In this document: positions 9,524 to 17,272 of the stretch, in pieces | Layout of the letters: each line of letters begins with the position of its first letter | How positions within the stretch are numbered: position 1 is the stretch's first letter | Assembly: GCA_011523635.1 (NCBI GenBank) | Contig: WTGI01000005.1 | Span: 1-53,004 of the forward strand | DNA length: 53,004 nucleotides | Origin: Acidimicrobiia bacterium | GTDB lineage: Bacteria > Actinomycetota > Acidimicrobiia > Spongiisociales > Spongiisociaceae | Reading direction: 5' to 3' | The notes under the pieces: model-generated | Told to the model about the DNA's origin: nothing | The model's database searches: none | What the model saw: only the letters and a program-made list of their open reading frames with translations | Position numbers and translations under genes: made by a program

Positions 9524-11080
9524 ATGGGAAAGATCACCTACGCCACGATGTCGGCGGACGACCCGGCGCTCCATCGAGCCTACGAGGAGGGTCTCGCCGC
9601 CGCCACCGAGCAGATCGGGCAGACCCACCCCCTCCTGATCAACGGTGAGAAACGCTACACCGCCGAGACCTACACGGAACGTTCCCCGATCGACTCTGAG
9701 GTGGTGGTGGGTATCTACTCCCAGGCTTCCGATGACGATGTGGACGAGGCCGTGGCCGCGGCCCGCGCCTTCCAGCCCGAGTGGGAGGCGACGCCCTGGC
9801 AGGACCGGGTGGCCATCATCCGGCGGGCGGCCGACATCATGGACGAGGAGACCCCGGTCCTAGCCGGCTTCCTGAGCCTGGAGATCGGCAAGAACCGGCT
9901 CGAGGCGCTCGGGGACGTCTCCGAGGCGGTGGCCTTCGCCAACTACTACTGCGACCGCCTGGACGAGGCCGGGGGGATGGAAACGGCCATGGGCGCATAC
10001 GGGGTGGGCGACACCAACCATTCGGTGCTGCGGCCCTGGGGGGTTTGGGCGATCATCTCCCCCTTCAACTTCCCGATGGCGCTGGTGGCCAGCCCCACAT
10101 CGGCGGCGCTCCTGACCGGCAACACCGTGGTCCTCAAGCCGTCCAACACCGGCGCCCTGGGATCGCTGCTGCTGGCCGACATCTACTCCCGGGCCGGACT
10201 ACCCGCCGGTGCCCTGCATGTGGTGACCGGCGGTGACGAGGCCGGCGATCGGCTCGCCCATCACGACGACGTGGACGGGGTCACCTTCACCGGCTCCTAC
10301 GACGTCGGCATGTACCTGTACCGGACGGTGGCGGCCGGCCGCCCCAAGCCGGTGGTGTGCGAGATGGGCGGTAAGAACCCGGCGGTGGTCACGGCCAGCG
10401 CCGACCTCGATCTGGCCGCCGAAGGGGTGATGAGGGCCGCCTTCGGCCTGTCGGGCCAGAAATGCTCGGCCAACTCCCGTGTCTACGTGGAAAGGCCCGC
10501 CTTCCGGGAGTTCGTCAACCTGCTCGCGGACAAGACCGGCGAACTCGGGGTCGGCGACCCCCGCAACCGCGACACCTTCGTGGGACCCGTCATCGACCGG
10601 GAGGCGGTCGACCGCTTCCGTTCGGCGGTAGAAGCCGTGCGCGAAGCCGGGGGCGAGGTCATCTCCGGGGGCGAGGTCGTGACCGACGGTGACCTGGAGC
10701 GGGGGAACTTCGTCCAGCCCACCGTCGTGACCGCGCCGGAGGAGACCTGGATCTGGGAGAAGGAGCTGTTCGTTCCCTTCGTGGCGGTGACTCCGGTGGA
10801 TTCCCTGGACGAGGGGATCGACAAGGCCAACGACACCATCTTCGGGCTCACGGCCGGGGTCTTCGCGGGCACCGACGGGGAGGTCGACCGGTTCTTCGAG
10901 CGCATCCAGGCCGGCGTGGTCTACGCCAACCGCCGGGCCGGGTCCACCACCGGGGCGTGGCCCGACATCCAGCCCTTCGGAGGCTGGAAGGGTTCAGGCA
11001 CCTCGGGAGCCGGCAGCGGCGGGCCCTGGTACATGCGCTCGTACGTGCGGGAACAGGCCCGCACCGTGATCCGGGAGTAA
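9524..11080 (+). CDS. NAD(P)-dependent aldehyde dehydrogenase (P5C / ketoglutarate semialdehyde type)
   Basis: ALDH superfamily, 518 residues. Visible motifs are SPFNFPMA at the cofactor site, the general base Glu in CEMGGKNP, the catalytic Cys in SGQKCSANSR and a C-terminal PFGGWKGSGTSG. The N-terminal LINGEKRYT...SPIDSEVVVG pattern is closest to RocA-type 1-pyrroline-5-carboxylate dehydrogenases and alpha-ketoglutarate semialdehyde dehydrogenases. The ATG was chosen because the protein begins in conserved family sequence here; the longer open frame upstream lies antisense to the racemase gene. Divergence from the racemase suggests a joint role in proline or hydroxyproline breakdown, ending in glutamate or 2-oxoglutarate (inference). 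Confidence 0.88.
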   Translation: MGKITYATMSADDPALHRAYEEGLAAATEQIGQTHPLLINGEKRYTAETYTERSPIDSEVVVGIYSQASDDDVDEAVAAARAFQPEWEATPWQDRVAIIRRAADIMDEETPVLAGFLSLEIGKNRLEALGDVSEAVAFANYYCDRLDEAGGMETAMGAYGVGDTNHSVLRPWGVWAIISPFNFPMALVASPTSAALLTGNTVVLKPSNTGALGSLLLADIYSRAGLPAGALHVVTGGDEAGDRLAHHDDVDGVTFTGSYDVGMYLYRTVAAGRPKPVVCEMGGKNPAVVTASADLDLAAEGVMRAAFGLSGQKCSANSRVYVERPAFREFVNLLADKTGELGVGDPRNRDTFVGPVIDREAVDRFRSAVEAVREAGGEVISGGEVVTDGDLERGNFVQPTVVTAPEETWIWEKELFVPFVAVTPVDSLDEGIDKANDTIFGLTAGVFAGTDGEVDRFFERIQAGVVYANRRAGSTTGAWPDIQPFGGWKGSGTSGAGSGGPWYMRSYVREQARTVIRE

Positions 11081-11121
11081 TGCCCGGACCCACCTAGCTG
11101 CTCCCGACCTGGGGTCTGCGG

Positions 11122-11436
11122 ATGGGTGTCACCCTTTTCTACAACGCGGACTGCCCGGACTGTGGCCGCCGAGCTGGGCGTACCGCCAGGCTGGACTGGC
11201 TGCGCCGGGTGCGGGTTTCGACCGACGACTCACCCATCGGCCCGGTGCCCAGGGGCGAGATCGTGGTGGTCGACGATGACACGGGCAGGGTCTTCACCGG
11301 CGTCTACGCCACCAGGGCCGTATGCATACGGGTACCGGCCTACATGCCGTACGGGCTGGTGCTCCACATTCCGCCTCTCCTGCGGATCGCCAGCCGCGGC
11401 AAGAAGGGCTGCAACGGCGATGCCTGCGAGGTGTGA
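11122..11436 (+). CDS. DCC/DUF393-like small thiol protein
   Basis: The 104-residue protein starts with a beta strand and the thiol motif CPDC (TLFYNADCPDCGRRAGR), followed by a LDWLRRV helix. That is the layout of the DCC1-like thiol-disulfide oxidoreductase family (DUF393). It lacks a signal peptide. A distal Cys pair (CNGDAC) lies at the C-terminus. The gene is 41 bases after the aldehyde dehydrogenase on the same strand, so it may be co-transcribed, and it is followed by a perfect inverted repeat. The partner and substrate are unknown. Confidence 0.6.
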   Translation: MGVTLFYNADCPDCGRRAGRTARLDWLRRVRVSTDDSPIGPVPRGEIVVVDDDTGRVFTGVYATRAVCIRVPAYMPYGLVLHIPPLLRIASRGKKGCNGDACEV

Positions 11437-11455
11437 CCACCCCGCGAAGTGATCA

Positions 11456-11485
11456 GGCCGGCCGGTACGCGATCCCCGGCCGGCC
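11456..11485. terminator. Bidirectional terminator-like hairpin
   Basis: GGCCGGCCGG and CCGGCCGGCC form a perfect 10-bp stem with a 10-base loop, placed between two convergent genes that end 20 and 14 bases away. No U-tract follows, which is common in very high-GC genomes. Confidence 0.65.
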
Positions 11486-11499
11486 GCTTACCGGCGGCG

Positions 11500-12366
11500 C
11501 TACGTCTTGGGTCGGAGCTCGAAGATCATCGAGACCCGGGACGTGACCACCTCGGCGCCGCCGAACACGGGCGTGGGCGCGGATGCCGACTCCGCAGCCA
11601 CCGCATCGTCACCTTGCATCCTCTCGACGGCTGCATAGGGATCGAAGCCGGCCGGGGTGATCCTGACGATCCGCACGATCTCGTACCCCATGTGTCCGGC
11701 GATGGCCCGGGCAGTCGCCTGGGCGTCGTCGATGGCATCGAGCAGGGCAAGCCGCTCGAACTCGGCACGGCGGGAGACGGTGAAGTCCAACCCGTCGAAG
11801 CGAACGTGGTCTCCCCCGCTCGTGATCACCATGTCGACCAGGCCACCGGCGAACCCCGTGCCGCGGATGGCGATCGACAGCCTGTTCTCGTAGAGGAAAC
11901 CGAGCGAGACCCGGCCCTGGTCGGTCCAGTCGAACTCCTCCCGGATGCGGATGCTCACCGTCTGCAGGCCGTTCGGGGAGATACAGGTCGGAGGCGCCGT
12001 GTGATCCGCCGTCTCGGGCTCGGTCTTCGTGCAGTTCTCGGCGACCGCGTCGGCGATGGCCTGGACCGACTTGTTCCCGTCCGACACCGCGGTGATGAGC
12101 GAGTCACGCAGCACGCTCACCGTGAACCGGCCGATGGCGCCGTCGTAGCTGACGCTACGGCTGCCGACGCCCTCCACCGCCAGTTCCGTCAGCTTCGGCT
12201 CCCCCGACTCGACCTCGCCCGGCATGGTCGATCCGTTGCCTTCCGCCTGTCCTGCTCGCGCCGACGGCAGGAGCGCGGGCGTGCTCACCACGGCCAGCAC
12301 GATGATCGCCACCAGCATCACCTTGACCGTCCGGGACCTACCCGGAACCCGTATCGCTTCCCTCAT
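11500..12366 (-). CDS. Secreted SIMPL-domain (DUF541) protein
   Basis: The 288-residue protein has an N-terminal signal sequence (charged stretch, then VMLVAIIVLAVVSTPALL, then an AxA-type cleavage region near residue 36). A SIMPL/DUF541 domain follows, recognisable by LAVEGVGSRSVSYDGAIG near its start and by RAEFERLALLDAIDDAQATA and the final SMIFELRP strand. The ATG at 12366 is preferred over the longer frame because GGAGG lies 7 bases upstream and a clean signal peptide follows directly. SIMPL proteins are periplasmic or extracytoplasmic and their biochemical role is poorly defined. The gene is divergent from the predicted selenoprotein with 128 bases between them. Confidence 0.82.
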   Translation of the reverse strand: MREAIRVPGRSRTVKVMLVAIIVLAVVSTPALLPSARAGQAEGNGSTMPGEVESGEPKLTELAVEGVGSRSVSYDGAIGRFTVSVLRDSLITAVSDGNKSVQAIADAVAENCTKTEPETADHTAPPTCISPNGLQTVSIRIREEFDWTDQGRVSLGFLYENRLSIAIRGTGFAGGLVDMVITSGGDHVRFDGLDFTVSRRAEFERLALLDAIDDAQATARAIAGHMGYEIVRIVRITPAGFDPYAAVERMQGDDAVAAESASAPTPVFGGAEVVTSRVSMIFELRPKT

Positions 12367-12494
12367 CTCGATCCTCCAGATAGTTGCCGGCCGGCGCTCG
12401 ACCACGTCGATGCTCGATTCCACATACTCGAAACCTAGTGATACTGGCCGGGTATCCTGGCGCGGCACTCACCCTCCAGGTACGCGGAGCGGAC

Positions 12495-13382
12495 TTGCGG
12501 CTGATCCCTTCGGTCTTAGCAATAGCCCTGGTCGCGGTCGCGGTCATGTCCTGCGGTGGAGACACCACCGGTCCCGCCACCACTCCGGCATCCCCGGATA
12601 CGGGCATGGCCATCGACGACACGCCTGCTCCGGAAGAGCCCACCACCACCGTGGCGGATGCGGCGGCGACCGTCGCGACTACATCCGAGCCGCTCCCTAC
12701 GACCACCGGTATGACCGAGCCGGAGACGACAGCCTCTACCCCCGCGACTACCACGTCCACGACGGCCGCGGTGACCTCCGAAGAGACGGCTGCCACCACC
12801 GAGCCCTCCACCACCACGACCGCGCCACCCGAAACCACTACCACCGCCGCAGCCGAGACCACCACCACGACAGTGGCAGCCGAGACCACCACGACCACTA
12901 CCGAGGCGCTGGTCACCACTACAGCCGTACCGGCCACGACCACCGCCGCACCACCGCCCGCCACCGCGATCTCCGATGACGTGCCCGACATCGAGATGTT
13001 CGACGCCGCCACCGGAGAGTTGGTCAGCCTGCGATCGGTCGTCAAGGGCGAGAAGCCCCTGATGTTCTGGTTCTGGTCCCCCTTCTGAGAGACGTGCCGG
13101 GAGGAAGCCCCGGGCATCGAGCAGTTTGCTCGGCAGAACTCCAGCCGCCTCACCGTCATCGGGATCGGCGGCGTCGGCACCCTCGAGATCGCGCAGGAGT
13201 TCGTGGTCGAGAAGGGGGTCACGTTCACCGCGCTCTGGAGCGAGTCGCGTGACGCCTGGGAGTACTACGGGATGGACAGCACGTCGGACTTCATGCTCCT
13301 CGACAGGTTCGGCAACCGCCTGACCGAACCCGAACCCTACGACGAGCAACTCGTCATCCAGCTTCTGGACGAACTGGCCTGA
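12495..13382 (+). CDS. Predicted selenocysteine-containing thioredoxin-like lipoprotein (TGA at 13086-13088 read as Sec)
   Basis: The frame starts at TTG 12495, 5 bases after GGAG, and gives a short lipoprotein signal ending in VMSC. A long Thr/Pro/Ala-rich tether follows (to ~160), then a thioredoxin-like domain. The conventional frame ends at TGA 13086, exactly where the first active-site Cys of a CxxC thioredoxin motif belongs: MFWFWSPF-[TGA]-ETC-REEAP. The same frame stays open for 97 more codons with clear thioredoxin-fold sequence (LTVIGIGG, FMLLDRFGNR) up to TGA 13380. Read through, it gives 295 residues with Sec198 and Cys201 (UxxC). A hairpin matching the bacterial SECIS pattern lies downstream. 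It probably acts outside the membrane as a thiol/selenol oxidoreductase. The alternative is a Cys-to-stop mutation (TGC or TGT to TGA) in a decaying gene, but the undamaged 3' half argues against it. SelA/B/C/D are not in the window. Confidence 0.8.
13117..13133 (+). promoter_or_regulatory. Candidate bacterial SECIS hairpin
   Basis: CGAGC (13118-13122) pairs with GCTCG (13128-13132) around the 5-base loop AGTTT; a T-G wobble at 13117/13133 extends the stem. The loop begins 34 bases after the TGA and has G as its second base. This fits the published bSECIS rule of a small loop with G in its first two positions, 16-37 bases from the Sec codon. A second GC-rich hairpin (13095-13116, loop AGGAAG) lies between it and the TGA. 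Confidence 0.55.
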
Positions 13383-13403
13383 ACCTGTCCCTGAGATAGC
13401 TGG

Positions 13404-14591
13404 CTAAATCTGGTCCAGGCTTCTCTCCACGAAGGTCCGGTCGAGGGCGAAGGGTGAATCCTCCATCCGCCCGGTGATCAGGTCGGCCAGGATGCGACCT
13501 CCCGCCGGGGAGCACATGATGCCGTGGCCCGAGTAACCGCTGTTGACCCACAATCCGTCGATGGGCGCCTGCCCGATCAGGGGACGGTGGTCCGGGCTCA
13601 TCACGTACTGCCCGGAGTGGACCATCCACGAAAGCTCCCCCTCGTTCCAGGCCTCGCCCCAGAACGGACTGATCCGGGCGGCGGCATCCGGACTGGAGGG
13701 ATCCAGCACCCGGAACGCCATGCCGGAGCTGGGGGGGACATCCTCCACGGGTTCCCTTCCCGGCCCCCGGGGCGCGGCGTCCAGCAGTGCGGCGCCTGCC
13801 AGGGCGGGGCGCCAGTGCGTGCCGGTGTCGTCATCGATCGTCATGGGCGCGTCTGGAGGGACCCGCGCCAGATCGGGCACCACCACCTTGTGGCGGGGCT
13901 TGACCTCCAGCGGTAATTCCACGCCGAGGAGGGCGGCCAACTGGGCCGTGAAGGGTCCGGCGGCTATCACCACCTGCTCGGCGCGGATGTGACCGCTCTC
14001 CGTACCCACGTCAAAGCCTCCGGTGGGCAGTTCCCGAAGGGATAGCACCCGGCACGAAACGTGGAGTGGGGCGCCCGACGCCTGCAACAGCCCCAGGGTC
14101 AGGGCCCTCGGGTCGGCGAAGCCGTCGTCCCCCCGGTAGCGGGCGCTGACGACATCACGGCTCAGATAGGGGAACCTGCGCCGGGCCTCGTCCCCGGTCA
14201 GGATCTCGATGTCGGTCTGCCCCCAGGAGTGCTGGCGAGCCACCAACCGGCGCTGCTTGGCAGCCTTTTCCTCTGACGTGGTCGCCCAGAGGTACCCCGG
14301 CTGCCTGACCGCCAGCCCCGCCGCGTCCTGGCCGGTGATCGCGGCGAAGTTCAGGATCAGGTCGACCGTCTCGCGCACCAGGTCGGTCTCCTCCCGGTTG
14401 TCGAACTGCAGCCGGAAGGCACCGGTGGAAGCCGGGGTGGTGAGCGAGGCGGCCACAGGCCTGGCTTCCAGCACCACGGGCGACAGCCCGGCCCGGGCTG
14501 CCCAGAATGCCGTGGACGCCCCGACTATCCCGGCCCCGATGATCACCAACTCCGCGCCGGCCGGAAGGCCCCTTTCAACCTCGGACACCAT
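13404..14591 (-). CDS. FAD-dependent oxidoreductase (DAO family)
   Basis: The 395-residue protein opens with the dinucleotide motif LVIIGAGIVGASTAFWAARAG. It carries the DAO-fold patterns (QPGYLW, FADPRALTLGLL, VIAAGPFTAQLAALLG) and the C-terminal substrate/FAD motif VNSGYSGHGIM. It resembles sarcosine oxidase beta subunits and related amine oxidases more than monomeric sarcosine oxidase. It is distinct from the paralogue at 7290-8399 and probably uses a different amine. It converges on the predicted selenoprotein gene with 21 bases between them. No operon partner is visible upstream. Confidence 0.83.
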   Translation of the reverse strand: MVSEVERGLPAGAELVIIGAGIVGASTAFWAARAGLSPVVLEARPVAASLTTPASTGAFRLQFDNREETDLVRETVDLILNFAAITGQDAAGLAVRQPGYLWATTSEEKAAKQRRLVARQHSWGQTDIEILTGDEARRRFPYLSRDVVSARYRGDDGFADPRALTLGLLQASGAPLHVSCRVLSLRELPTGGFDVGTESGHIRAEQVVIAAGPFTAQLAALLGVELPLEVKPRHKVVVPDLARVPPDAPMTIDDDTGTHWRPALAGAALLDAAPRGPGREPVEDVPPSSGMAFRVLDPSSPDAAARISPFWGEAWNEGELSWMVHSGQYVMSPDHRPLIGQAPIDGLWVNSGYSGHGIMCSPAGGRILADLITGRMEDSPFALDRTFVERSLDQI

Positions 14592-14770
14592 GCCACAAAG
14601 CTAGTTCGGTACCAGGCCAAGCCACAAGGGGGACGGCCGGGACCGAGACCGAGAACGGTGCTCCGCAGGGTGGAAGTCCGGATGAACAAGGTCGCCGGCG
14701 CTGGACGGTTCCAACCTCGTCAGGTGTCTCGTCCAGGTCCGACTCCACTGGGGTCCGGTCGGCGAACTCC

Positions 14771-15070
14771 CTAGACGATGCTGTGATCCCCGCACCGTTC
14801 CCACTTCACATGCCGCAGCCCGCTCACTCGTGGAGTCCCGAGGAAGAACGTTGCCCGGCCGTCAGGCGCCCATCTCATCTCGAAGAGGCCCGGCACCCCT
14901 TGTACGCCTTTCACACGGAGGCCGGGGCGGAACCAGTGCCGTTCGCCTGCCTCCATCGCCATGAGGTCATCGACGAACCGTCCGAGAGCGGTCAGAAAGC
15001 GGGTCCGCTGCGCCGGCGTGAGGCGCCGAACGTCGTAGAGGAACGCATCAGACTCTTCATGAGTAGGCAC
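14771..15070 (-). CDS. RelE/HigB-like toxin
   Basis: The 99-residue basic protein has the pattern GLFEMRWAPDGRATFFLG and a C-terminal HVKWERCGDHSIV. This is the core of a RelE/ParE-superfamily toxin group common in actinobacteria (usual form ...WRR-GTHDIF). These proteins act as ribosome-dependent mRNA endonucleases. The GTG start lies 12 bases after the stop of a small upstream ORF, the expected antitoxin position. The C-terminal GTH seen in many relatives is CGDH here, so activity is uncertain. Confidence 0.6.
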   Translation of the reverse strand: MPTHEESDAFLYDVRRLTPAQRTRFLTALGRFVDDLMAMEAGERHWFRPGLRVKGVQGVPGLFEMRWAPDGRATFFLGTPRVSGLRHVKWERCGDHSIV

Positions 15071-15082
15071 TTGTGGGGTGGA

Positions 15083-15307
15083 CTAGCCGCTATTCCGCTC
15101 GTAAGGCTGCGACTCGATACATGCGAGGAACTCCTCGCTGCTCGCGTGGAAGTGCGTTCGACCGGCCGCGAAGTCACCGGTCCTGTCGGGATTCGTTCCC
15201 ACGGACGCATCCAAATCAGTCAGTGTCAATTCCTCAGCGTCGACTTCGGTCGTTGGAACAGGAGTCACGTTGTTTCTCCGCTTCTGTGCCTCTTCAACCA
15301 TCAGCAT
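15083..15307 (-). CDS. Small acidic protein, putative antitoxin
   Basis: This 74-residue ORF sits just upstream of the RelE-like toxin, with 12 bases between stop and GTG start. It is acidic in its first half (EVDAEELTLTDLDA) and I see no recognisable HTH or ribbon-helix-helix motif. Its call rests on position and size only. An alternative ATG two codons in (MVEEAQKRR) is equally possible. Confidence 0.4.
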   Translation of the reverse strand: MLMVEEAQKRRNNVTPVPTTEVDAEELTLTDLDASVGTNPDRTGDFAAGRTHFHASSEEFLACIESQPYERNSG

Positions 15308-15470
15308 ACAACGTATCGTCGTTACGGTATAGCCCCTCGACGCGGGGAGTGGTTGCTACGTTCGCAATCCCAGCCATGAGCACCGCTTCCCCGGGTCGGA
15401 CACCTCGATGGTAGCCCACCGGGGAGTCTCCCTTAGGAGGGATCAGCCGGTTGCCGGGGCCGAAGCCCGG

Positions 15471-16511
15471 TCAGTCGGTGGCCGGCTTGCGGGCGCGGAT
15501 GAAGTAGGCGGGTGTGAAGATGCCGAGCCGGCCCGCCTCGACCAGGGCCGCCGCGCAGATGTTAAGGGTCTCCGCCACCCGCACCGATCCCTTCGGCGCG
15601 ATGCGGAGGGCCTCGAGCAGCCTGAGCGTACTCCGGGTGACCGAGCGTCCGATCCTCGAACTCCGGAAGGTCGCCAGGGAGATCCCCGAACCGACCAGAG
15701 GCTGGTACCAGGGAACCGACGGACCGGTCGGCACCATGACATCCTGCGTCTCCAGCACGTCGAATCCCACCGCCACGAGCGCTTCGTCCAAGGTCCGGCG
15801 CTCGTCGAGCTCGAGTATGCCGCCGCCCAGTTCGATATCGGCCTTGATCCTGCGGTGAAGGGGATCCTCGGGGTCGTAGCGATCGGTCATGCACCATTCG
15901 TAGGAAGCGAAGCAGGCACCCGGCTTCAGCAGCCGGAACGCCTCGCCGTAGATGCTGACCTTGTCCGGGGCGTGGCAGGTCGCCTCTATGGAGAAAACGG
16001 CGTCGAACGAGCCGTCAGGAGCGTCCACGTCGAGGAAGTCGCAGTGCATGAATTCGGCCAGATGGGTCAGCTCCGCCTCCTCCGCATACTTGCGGGCGTG
16101 CTCGAGCTGGTAGGCGTTGCTGTTGACGCCCACGATCCGGGCGCCGGTGAACCGGGCGATCTCCAGGAGCGGCCCGCCGACGCCGCAGCCGAGGTCGGCG
16201 ACCACCATGCCGGGTCCCAGCCCGAGCTTGTGGGCCAGGTAGTGCTGGTGGCGGGCCAGCGACGCCTTGAAGCTCTCGCCGGGGACCCGAGGGGCGAAAT
16301 GGAACGACCTTCCCCACCCGAACTCGAAGAAGTCCGTGACCACGTTGTAGTAGAGATCGTTGATCTCCTTGTGGTCGAGCGGTGTCCTCTCCCGCTTGTC
16401 ACGCCGAGTCGTGCGGAAGCGCTGGTCGTACTCACCGATGGTCCGGGCGATGCCGGAAGTGGCACCCTTCAGGGAGTTGTAAAGCTTGAACGCCACGGTT
16501 CTCTCCAGCAT
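15471..16511 (-). CDS. Sterol C-24 methyltransferase homologue (bacterial SMT)
   Basis: From the ATG at 16511 the protein has 346 residues. It shows the full eukaryotic-type SMT pattern: YYNVVTDFFEFGWGRSFHF (54-72), the SAM motif LGCGVGG (107-113), IEATCHAPD (175-183) and YEWCMTDRYDP (204-214), with the C-terminal GRLGIFTPAYFIRARKP. These blocks match ERG6-type enzymes, which add a methyl group from SAM to C-24 of the sterol side chain. The longer frame back to 16670 is rejected because its extra residues lack family similarity. No other sterol gene is visible nearby, so it may act on host-derived sterols (inference). It is divergent from a cyclophilin gene. Other small-molecule C-methyltransferases are a weaker alternative, because YEWCMTD is specific to SMTs. 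Confidence 0.85.
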   Translation of the reverse strand: MLERTVAFKLYNSLKGATSGIARTIGEYDQRFRTTRRDKRERTPLDHKEINDLYYNVVTDFFEFGWGRSFHFAPRVPGESFKASLARHQHYLAHKLGLGPGMVVADLGCGVGGPLLEIARFTGARIVGVNSNAYQLEHARKYAEEAELTHLAEFMHCDFLDVDAPDGSFDAVFSIEATCHAPDKVSIYGEAFRLLKPGACFASYEWCMTDRYDPEDPLHRRIKADIELGGGILELDERRTLDEALVAVGFDVLETQDVMVPTGPSVPWYQPLVGSGISLATFRSSRIGRSVTRSTLRLLEALRIAPKGSVRVAETLNICAAALVEAGRLGIFTPAYFIRARKPATD

Positions 16512-16669
16512 GCCTTGCGACAACCCACCCCGGGCACCGTAACGAGGGGCCCGCGCCGCTGTCAACCATCTGGGCGGCGCGACGGGTGTGAAAGCCGGTT
16601 CGATCTCGCGGTTAGGGTTACCCGGTCCATTTTCGGTCTGATGACAGAGAACAGTTGAGGAGTCCACCA

Positions 16670-17230
16670 ATGACCGACGTACCCTGCCCCGCGGCGGACG
16701 GGTCCAGCCCCGCTCGCCGCCAGTTCCCGAAGCCGCCCCCGATGTGCATCGACCCCGCCAAGTCCTACACGGCGGTGATGGACACTTCGATGGGGTCGAT
16801 CACCATCGCCCTCGACGCCGACGCCGCCCCCCTTACCGTCAACAACTTCGTGGTGCTGTCTCGCTATCACTACTACGACGGCGTCATCTTCCACCGCATC
16901 ATCAAGGGTTTCGTGTGCCAGGGCGGTGACCCCACCGGCAGCGGCCGGGGCGGCCCCGGCTACCGTTTCGCAGACGAACTCCCCCAGCCCGGCAGCTACG
17001 AGCTGGGTTCGCTGGCCATGGCCAACGCGGGGCCCGACACCAACGGCAGCCAGTTCTTCATCATCAGCGGCTCCGACGGCACCCGCCTGCCGCCCCACTA
17101 CTCGCTGTTCGGCAAGGTGACCGACGGCCTGGACGTGGTGGACGCCATGCAGAAGGTGCCGACCGCCCGCAACGACCGCCCGCTCACCCCGGTCACGATC
17201 AACTCCGTAACGATTACAGAGTCCGACTGA
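16670..17230 (+). CDS. Cyclophilin-type peptidyl-prolyl cis-trans isomerase
   Basis: The 186-residue protein has the cyclophilin fold: FHRIIKGFVCQGGDPTGSGRG, then SLAMANAGPDTNGSQFFI and a late HYSLFGKV. It retains the catalytic Arg (HRI) and the FFI pocket. There is no signal peptide, so it should be a cytoplasmic folding helper. The ATG at 16670 follows GAGG by 9 bases; the in-frame TTG at 16655 overlaps that site and is less likely. The gene is monocistronic and converges on a UvrA-like gene. Confidence 0.93.
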   Translation: MTDVPCPAADGSSPARRQFPKPPPMCIDPAKSYTAVMDTSMGSITIALDADAAPLTVNNFVVLSRYHYYDGVIFHRIIKGFVCQGGDPTGSGRGGPGYRFADELPQPGSYELGSLAMANAGPDTNGSQFFIISGSDGTRLPPHYSLFGKVTDGLDVVDAMQKVPTARNDRPLTPVTINSVTITESD

Positions 17231-17243
17231 CGCCAGGCCGACG

Positions 17244-17270
17244 TCGACAATCGCAAGTTTGGGTTGTCGA
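17244..17270. terminator. Possible terminator between convergent genes
   Basis: TCGACAA and TTGTCGA form a 7-bp inverted repeat with a 13-base loop, in the 42 bases between the cyclophilin and UvrA-like genes. The evidence is weak. Confidence 0.4.
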
Positions 17271-17272
17271 TG

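Noticed and set aside
12590-12960. Thr-codon tract as a DNA tandem repeat array
   Set aside because: The repetition follows Thr/Ala coding composition and has no fixed unit length.
12384-13088. Gene ending at TGA 13086 as a complete Thr-rich protein
   Set aside because: The protein would stop in the middle of a thioredoxin active site, while the coding pattern continues in frame to 13382.
12338-13349. Long Val/Gly-rich minus-strand frames across the Thr-rich lipoprotein
   Set aside because: They mirror ACC/ACG threonine repeats of the sense gene and have no family features.
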